From assembly GCA_015680685.1 (NCBI GenBank), contig MNCI01002826.1, positions 27,893-91,892 of the forward strand: a stretch of DNA of 64,000 nucleotides, written 5' to 3'. The position numbers and the translations under genes were made by a program. The notes below the pieces were generated by a model. That model saw only the letters and a program-made list of their open reading frames with translations, was not told the DNA's origin and ran no database searches. This stretch comes from Gnetum montanum (lineage: Eukaryota > Streptophyta > Gnetopsida > Gnetales > Gnetaceae). Shown in pieces: positions 57,141 through 64,000 of the stretch (its first letter is position 1; each line of letters begins with the position of its first letter).

Positions 57141-58560
57141 GTGGCTTTCTCCCCCACGACTAAGTCAAAAGGAGGAGATCCGAAATATGGAACATTGTTG
57201 TCCATCTGATGAAGTGCTTATTATGTTAGCTGATGTATGCTCATGGAAAGGTTTGATTTGCTAAATGTTGACTAGATATTTTTTGTTTGGGCTCTTAGGT
57301 TTATAGATCATCATGGCCCTAGAAGGAAAAGTCTCATAAATGATGTAAGGTCCTTCCCACAACATTTGGAAATTAGGTCATTGAGGTATGTGTGTGGGGT
57401 TCTAGTAGAGAACCTTATCTCCCTGTTGGAATTTGACTTTTTTGATTTTTAGGTCATGATGCTTTTTGTTATAGGCCTCGTGCAACTCATTAGATGATAA
57501 GGCTACTAATTGATTTTCATTTAGCATGTTGAGATTCTTTAGTCTTTCTTTTTAGGCTAGACTTAAGTCAAGGTCAAGGTCACAAGTAGTTGCAAGTGTA
57601 TGGAGTTTGGATTGAATAAGAAGTGTTGGTAATTTTCCATACACAAGCTTATAGGGAGAGTAGCCTATGGAAAGTTTCCATGTTGAGCAATAGGCCCAAA
57701 GAGCATCGTTGAGTTTTGTGCTCTAATCTTTACTATACTTGCTAATAGTTCTTGTTAGTATCCTTGCAATTTTCCTATTGGTAACCTCAACTTGACCATT
57801 AGCTTGGGGATGGTAAGGTATTGTGAATTTGTGTTCAACTCCTAAGCATTGCATGAGTTTTTGAAAATAGTGCCTATAAAATGAGTTCCATTATTAGAAA
57901 TTAATGCACATTGCACACCAAACCTATTTACAATGTTTTGTTATACAAACTAAGCAATAGTAAAAGATGTACAGTCGATGATGGTTACTACTTTTGCCCA
58001 CTTTTTACAATAGTCAACAGTGACTATGATGTATGCCTTTCCATTTAGCATGGACAAGATGGGACCCATGAAGTCAATGCTCCAAATGTCGAATGGTTCT
58101 AGTGGTTGAGTCCATTATTGAGGTTCCTCCATTCAAGTAGTCATTCCACCCTCTCATTGGCATTGTTCACAAGACCAGATGTAATGATGAGCATCTCTAA
58201 AGAGTGTTGGCCAATAGTGCCCTACCATCAGGATTTTAATGGTTATGCATCTCCTAGAATAGTGTCCTCCACAAGGACCTTTATGAGCATCTTGGAGAAT
58301 GTGCGGTTAATCAACATGAGGGACACATCAATGAACTAGGCCATTAATGCACATCTTATAAAGGTGTTTATTAATCTCTATGAAGTGCTTTACCTGGTAA
58401 AGAAACTACTATTTCTTTTGGTGGTCCAACCCTTGTGGCATCTTCTGAGTGAAAAGATGGATGATAATGTTATCATACCATTCTGGCTCATTGGGCATTA
58501 GTTCAGTTATCACTTCACCAAAGAGGAGTTCATTAGAAAACATATTAGAGAGTGAGCTTT
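57141..58560 (-). pseudogene. B5 integrase remnant
   Basis: The complement at 57,600-57,830 encodes the WSTKLNDAL-type segment, YSPYKLVYGKLPTL and the ANGQVEV region (E). 57,850-58,080 covers the GVQC, LISNNGTHF and MGPILSML segments. The second catalytic D appears as N (GAC-to-AAC, G-to-A type). Further right the zinc region is decayed. Stops and shifts throughout. Confidence 0.75.
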
Positions 58561-59000
58561 CTTCCTCTTTGTCGTTCCATCACAACCGATACAAGTGATC
58601 AACAGCCACATTCTTAGAACCCTTTCAATCTACCATCATAAGATCAAATTCCTACAAGATCACCAACCATCGTATGACATGAGGGCTCACCATTGGCTTG
58701 TTCATTAGGAAGTAGATGGCACTATGATCCATGTGCACAAACACCTTGTATCTAAGTACATAATGCCTAAACTTCTCTAGAGCGAACACCACCACCATCA
58801 ATTCTTTCTCTATAGTGGTGTAGTTCAGTTGCACACCCACAATGTTTCAATTGGCATAATGGATGTAATATGGATGTTTCTTGTCATCTAACTGCATCCA
58901 CATAGCTCTCAAGGCATAATTTGATGCATCTATCATAATATGGAATGGTCTAGACCAATCAAGTACTTGTAGGATTAGAGTTTCTATAAGGTTCTCTTTT
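58561..59000 (-). pseudogene. B5 RNase H remnant
   Basis: Open at 58,652-58,840: QLNYTTIEKELMVVVFALEK, YKVFVHMDHSAIYFLMNKP, VSPHVIRWL. Upstream, 58,860-58,950 encodes the DASNYALRAMWMQLDDKKHP-type segment. Confidence 0.85.
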
Positions 59001-59850
59001 AGTTGCTGGAATGCTATCTCACATTCTATGATCTAGACAAAGGAAGCATCTTTCTTTGTTAGCTTCACCAATGATTTTGTGATCTTATAAAAATTCTCTA
59101 TGAATTGCTAGTAGTAGCCAGTATGTCCAAGGAATGACCGAACATCTTTAATTGTTTTTGGCTAATAGGTTATTCCTTGGATGACCCTTATTTTCTCAAG
59201 GTCTACCTCAATTCCTACTTGCAAGACTTTGTGCCCCAATACAATGCCCTCCTAGACCATGAGGTAAGTTTTCTACCAATTGAACCACAAGTTGGTTTCA
59301 ACACACCATTTCAGCACTTTCTCAAGGTGGTCTTCAGCTTGCTCAAATGTAGCTCTATAGGTGGAGAAGTCATCCATGAAGACTTCCATACCACTACCGA
59401 TCTGTTGTTGAAAAATGCTTAAGACCAAGCGTTGGAATGTGGTTAGATCATTGCATAGACCAAATAGCATCTTGCAAATAGCATCTTGGAATGTGGAACT
59501 CATGAATGTTGTCTTTACTTGGTCTTCTAGTGCAATTTTAATTTGGTTATAGCCACTATAAACATCTAGAAAGTTATAGTAGCAATGCCTAGATATGGTG
59601 TTGAGCACCTAATTAACAAATGGCAATAGAAAATGATCTTTGAATGTTATCATATTCAATAGCCTAAAATTGATGTAGACCTACCACTTGCACCTTTCTT
59701 TGGCACAATTACAAGTTGGCTAACCCACTTGCTATCCACAATGGAATAGATAAACCCTACCTTGAGGAGTTGTTCAATTTCCTCCTTGTTCAGCTATCTT
59801 TGTGGCTATCATTTTGGCTTTATGGCTAGGTTGGTGTAGATGCAATGCTA
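59001..59850 (-). pseudogene. B5 reverse transcriptase remnant
   Basis: The 111-codon open piece 59,273-59,608 contains NFLDVYSGYNQIKIALEDQ, KMLFGLCNDLTTFQR, GMEVFMDDFSTYRATFEQAE and HLEKVLKWCVETNL: palm motifs with the F-M-D-D active site. Both flanks continue in RT with shifts (FINQVLNTI-type upstream; GIEVDLEKI downstream). The E-V-F-M-D-D-F-S wording is typical of Athila-like elements. Confidence 0.88.
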
Positions 59851-60335
59851 GCATATCCTAAGATCAATCCCTATGAGTTCAAGATATGACCATGAAAAAG
59901 CTATTCACCATCATACAACTACTTTTAGTAGCATTGTTTTCTATTCCAGAGCAAGCTTTGCATTGATTATAACTAGCTTCCCATTTTTCAAAAATACATA
60001 TTTCATTCCAACCAATAACATTTTTAGCTCAAGGGGCTCTTATTTGAATTCATCAAGAATTTCCAACTCTCCCTAGTGAGTATCATCATTTGTATCATCA
60101 AAGAGTTGGTGATGAACTTGCTTGAGTTTATTCATGCCTATGACATATGCACATATCAGGTTCTCAATTAGTTTCTGTAAAGTGTGTTGCTTTCTAAATC
60201 AGCGATCAGCCACTAGGTGCCCTCCTAGTTTGTGGCTACTACATAAAAATACCTTTGAGTTTCTACTTCTAGTACACACTATTTGCATGTAGAGATAGAT
60301 GCCTACTTTATGGCCCATAGTTTTTGCACACAATT
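59851..60335 (-). other. B5 protease-RT linker
   Basis: Decayed pol linker without an open minus-strand frame above 60 codons. The plus-strand ORF at 59,873-60,076 is a shadow. Confidence 0.45.
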
Positions 60336-60840
60336 TCACTCGCTATTGTTGTATGTGATGCATGAAACTCTCTTTTTCTTAATCTTTCCAAGTGCATTTT
60401 CTTTAGATATCTCCAAGGAAATATCTCTAATGCCCATTGTTGCATCAATGGTACTCAGCCATGCCCTTCCCATGATGATTGGGAAATCCCTTTTACAGTT
60501 CTCCACTTGGATTACCAAAAAATCGATAGGATAAAACCACCCATAGATAGTGATCAAAATGTCTTCTGCTAGTCCTAATGGCATAGTGATGGACTAGTTT
60601 ACTAATTCTAATCTTATGTTGCTCTTCTTAAGAGGAGGCAAGTTCTGGGTAGTGTACATCTCATGAGAAATTAAATTAACACCAAAACATAAATTGAGAA
60701 GAGCCTTGCACAATTCATTCCCAATAATCTGCAAGTAAATTAGAGGACTTCTAGGATTGGCTAATTTCCTAGGAAGGTTTCCTACATAAATCCAATCAGA
60801 CATAGTATGAATAAGCATTATGGTATGGATCCTTGGCAAA
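60336..60840 (-). pseudogene. B5 aspartic protease remnant
   Basis: Two adjoining open pieces. 60,594-60,839 has SPLIYLQIIGNELCKALLNL followed by CFGVNLISHEMYTT, a decayed D-L-G-S-G-V-N-L-I-S active site in which D is N. 60,336-60,584 has PLGLAEDILITIYGWFYPID, DFPIIMGRAWLSTIDA and IGIRDI-type residues (here MGIRDI), the C-terminal half of the fold. A single stop separates them. Likely inactive. Confidence 0.82.
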
Positions 60841-63355
60841 TTTTGGTTTGAAGGAGGTCTAAAGGAATTTGATATAATGGACGGAGACGTAGGAGCAAGG
60901 TTGTTAATTGTAGGTGTAGGAGAAGGCTTGGGTGGACTACGAGGTTGAAAGAAAGGTCTTTTCTTTAATTAGGCATTTGATCCTTGTATTTTATGATTTG
61001 GTTGCAGATTAACAGTCCTCATAGCATTACGTTATTACAGTTGAGCTAGCAGTTCACCCTACATAGGAGGAGTAGGTGGTAGCCATGCAATTGGAGGAGG
61101 AGTATGTGTAAGGATAGGAGGAGGATAAGGATAAGAGGAGGTCTCCCTTCTTTCATGTGGAAAATGAGCTTGATAATAATCTAAAGGGTGGTAGTAAGGC
61201 TCAAAATTAGAGACATGACTGGAGGAGTCATGTGGAGATATTGGTTGCTAAACGTGATAACCATATGGATCAGGCTACTGGTAAGGATATTGTTGCCTTG
61301 GCAGTGCAAGCACCCATGATTGTGGTTGCTACCACTATTGATACTATTCATACAATTGTAGTGGAGCTCCACTTGTATAATATGGTTGTTGCTGGTGGAA
61401 CTGCTTAAGATTACCTTAAGGATAAGATAACCTTCTGGATTTTTTCCTTTGTGTAAGTCATGAATGTAAGGCATGCATCCTAGACTCCTATAGATGTGAC
61501 ACAATGGGGCAACATCCCTTAGGATGTTCGTACTAATAGACATCACACCCACAATCATCATTTGATTTACTATCTACAACCTCTTTTATTGCAACAATCT
61601 TTCCCTTACCTTTGTGATATGCATGTTCATCTTCCTTGTGCCTCCTATGCTCATGCTCACTACTTTGTTTTTTGGGCTCCTTAGCAATTTTGAGGATAGC
61701 TTAAAATTTATTGTCCATGGAGTTCCATAATTAATCAACCTTGGTCATAAGTTCAAATTGGAATTTTTGAAGTGGCAAGGTTTTTCTATTCACCCCCTCA
61801 TCAAATATGGACTCGACCTCATTGTCGTAGAATCAAACCTCCCTTTTGTGGATGGAAGGATCATGGTTGTACTTTTCTGCACTTTCTCTTTTTCTCAGTT
61901 TTCCCTCCTCTTTAACTACCTACTCTATTAATCTTTATATCTATTGGGCACTTAGTTCTACCAATCACCCTTGGGAATAGACACCAAGGGTTTTCCTTCT
62001 TTCATTACGAAGCCCATCAACAATGTGGCAAAGTTGAACCAATTGAGAATAACCATGGCTAGGACATTTGTGCATCAAGGCATAGTATTTTTCAATGGAA
62101 ACATCCAAGGGTTTCTATGTTCCTTGTTTCCATCTTGTATTTGCTTCCTTAAGTTGGACACTCTGGAGTACATTTGATACTCATCATTGAACAACTCAAG
62201 CATGGTACTCCATCATCTAATAAATTTTGGCTCTAAGAACTAGTACTAGTTTTTTGCTTCCTTGATGAGTGTTTTGGGGAACAACCACTCGTTCTCTATG
62301 TTTTGCAAGGCACATGCATCTTGGAAAGCTTGAAGATGATTTTTCATATCAAAGTTATATCATCCTTTAAATTGAGGAATATTGTTCATGTCTAACCATT
62401 TAATCTGACTATCTTTCACATGCCTTGTTATAATTCTGGCTACCTCTATAATGTTAAGCATACTCCTAGTAGCAAATAGAAGCTCATCAAGGCCTTGATC
62501 ATGGTGCCTATGATGCCCTCTACTACCCATTTGTTCATGGCCATGTGCCACTCTTGAATGTCTACACCTTTGATCTTGCCTATCCCAATGGTCCCTTTAG
62601 TTATTTTGGTCCCATCAGTCATTTTGTTCATTTCGATCACCTCCATTACAATCTCATCTTTTGTGGTCATAGTTAGAGCTAGAAGAAGAAGAAGATGACA
62701 AAGGGAAAGAGGAAGGAGAACCAGCACCATCATGACTCCTACTACTACCTCTTCGGTGATCACAATCATGATCATGATTATGCTTCTTGTCTACATCTCT
62801 GTCTTGGCTTGTCCCCCAAGATCCTTCTTTATCAATGGATCCCTTGTTACTAGAATTAGGATTGTGAACTATGGAGTGTAGATTCTAGTTTTGACCTCTA
62901 TCTTCAAAATCAAAGAGAGTAGTTTCATTAAATGGAAAACCCCCAAAGAAGGATTCTCCACTAGCTTGTTGGTACAACAGGAATGGAGAATCATTAAGCC
63001 CTTTTCCCTTCAAAAATTCATAGCGCTGCTCTAGCTGCCAATCCCATAGGCATTGTGCTTCAATGGGATGATAATCCCTGGCATCAGCATCTTTTAGAAT
63101 ATACTCCCAATGGTAGTCCTAAATACCACATTATGCAAGTATTTGATAGAACATTGTAGGAGCAGCATGATTAGGTAGCAACATAATGTTTTTCCCCATG
63201 TCACATCACTATCACTATTCATCCTGGTGTATGATGAAGGTGAAGTTTGACACATACTCATTAAGATGAGTATATGTAATTTGATACTATTGAGACTTTG
63301 GCAAATTAAATTTATCAATATTAGACAAAGAATCACTCTTGTGAGAAGAAGACAT
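60841..63355 (-). pseudogene. B5 gag remnant
   Basis: The ATG at 63,353-63,355 opens MSSSHKSDSLSN. An R/H/D-rich basic stretch at 62,450-62,790 (HRRGSSRSHDG, RGHHRHHDQGLDELL) precedes DMNNIPQFKG, the start of the gag domain (62,360-61,950). Around 61,540 the zinc-knuckle-like DDGCDVY and EHPKGCCPI follow. The C-terminal part is low complexity. Several stops and shifts. Confidence 0.78.
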
Positions 63356-63494
63356 TTTCAATTAGTGAAATAAAAATCACAATGTGCTTTGAGAATTATT
63401 ATAGTAATGGTAAAATAGGATATGACTCTAAGGTTTGTTCTAATGATTTAAATACTTGTCACAAGGTCCTATATAATGCACAAAACAACAAAAA
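63356..63494 (-). other. B5 5' leader
   Basis: About 140 bp between primer-binding site and gag ATG, AT-rich, no ORF. Confidence 0.6.
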
Positions 63495-63514
63495 GTTCCC
63501 CAACAATGGCACCA
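63495..63514 (-). other. B5 primer-binding site
   Basis: The minus strand reads TGGTGCCATTGTTGGGGAAC, one base after the LTR. Compared with the tRNA-Asp-type TGGCGCCGTTGCCGGGGAAC, the four differences are all C-to-T or G-to-A at or next to CpG. Confidence 0.85.
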
Positions 63515-63515
63515 A

Positions 63516-64000
63516 TGATGAGCAACAAGGTATCCCTATGCCCAACCATACAAATCACTAAGATCTTATGCACAATCTAATTGAATTCTATGGACCTATA
63601 GTTATCTAATGCACTAGCTCTTCTAGGAAGTGAAATGGGCATTGAGAATGTTCATTGTCTTCCCAACTACACTTATGAGGCTCAAGGGTATGGTTTAAGT
63701 GTAACTAAGGTATGTAATTTTTCTTATTTTATATTTTATAGATTTGATCATCTACAATAAGAATGAAGAGTAGAGTAATGTAAAATCTAATTCATTATTA
63801 CCTATCTAGCCTAACGCAAGTAACCATTCTACTTTCTTGAACACATCCTGAACACATATAGCATTGATGGGCTACCAAACATTAAGTGTTTCTGGGTTAC
63901 CAAGTACTATATGAATGCTCGAAGTGGTCATGCTCATGTTCATTAACTGCTAGAAATAAATTGCTTAATTTAAACGCATTAAAATAAAGATCATGAAAAT
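63516..64000 (-). repeat. B5 5' LTR, cut by the window end
   Basis: Plus-strand start TGATGAGCAACAAGG. It matches 54,821-55,310 closely, including GGCTACCAAACATTAAG and GTACTATATGAATGCTC. The TATA box and U3 lie beyond 64,000. Confidence 0.87.

Larger units (their letters stand above)
54821..64000 (-). mobile_element. Element B5: family-B retrotransposon without the extra ORF
   Basis: The minus strand holds a 5' LTR (63,516 to beyond the window), primer-binding site, gag, protease, RT, RNase H, integrase, spacer, polypurine tract and 3' LTR (54,821-55,628). The two LTRs are about 85-90% identical by eye over the shared 480 bp, so the insertion is old. Unlike B2 and B3 it has no third ORF. 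It lies in the spacer of B4. Confidence 0.87.

Noticed and set aside
61181-61561. 126-codon minus ORF in B5 gag as a separate gene
   Set aside because: It is a shifted frame over the gag zinc-knuckle region; the correct frame shows DDGCDVY and EHPKGCCPI.

Overview
This window is plant nuclear DNA made almost entirely of nested, decayed LTR retrotransposons. I found no intact host gene and no tRNA, rRNA or bacterial-type feature. The large element sizes, deep nesting, low CpG and Athila/Tat-like pol all point to a large-genome seed plant. A gymnosperm is plausible, but the sequence alone does not prove the species. Four isolated Ns (7943, 8599, 10721, 55759) mark assembly joins.

Layout, left to right. 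Element A (minus, before 1 to about 4,890) is the youngest: it is CpG-rich and still has a 796-codon gag ORF and a protease ORF. It sits in the 3' spacer of B1 (minus, about 4,898-12,296). B1 in turn interrupts B2 (plus, 12,297-21,210; RT, RNase H, integrase, spacer, an extra ORF, PPT, 3' LTR). Element E (minus, 21,482-33,586) has LTRs of about 3.6 kb around a 2.8-kb gag-protease interior. Its left LTR is split by Y (plus, 22,500-25,270), a small non-autonomous LTR element with a clean 5-bp target duplication. E truncates B3 (minus, 33,587-44,152). After an unassigned stretch (44,153-46,867) comes B4 (plus, 46,868-54,820), an LTR-gag-LTR-gag arrangement without pol. Last is B5 (minus, 54,821 to beyond 64,000), with a 3' LTR and a partial 5' LTR.

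The B copies are one Ty3/Gypsy family. They share LTRs of about 0.8-0.9 kb ending TGATGA/TCATCA, a primer-binding site that is a C-to-T decayed form of the tRNA-Asp-type site of Athila-like elements, and the gag-PR-RT-RH-INT order. In B2 and B3, on opposite strands, pol is followed by a spacer, then a U3-like block with a TATA box, then a third long ORF of about 950 codons. That ORF has an N-terminal domain resembling the plant 'Transposase_32' family and a long coiled-coil tail. In B2 the family PPT and LTR come after this ORF; in B5 they come directly after the spacer. This extra ORF in the env position, apparently with its own promoter, is the most interesting system here.

A, E and Y share a different primer-binding site (TGGCGCTAGAAGGAGGG and decayed forms). 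Nearly all premature stops in the old elements are what C-to-T or G-to-A change makes from CAG, CAA, CGA or TGG, with long reading frames otherwise unshifted. This fits decay of methylated cytosines in silenced DNA.
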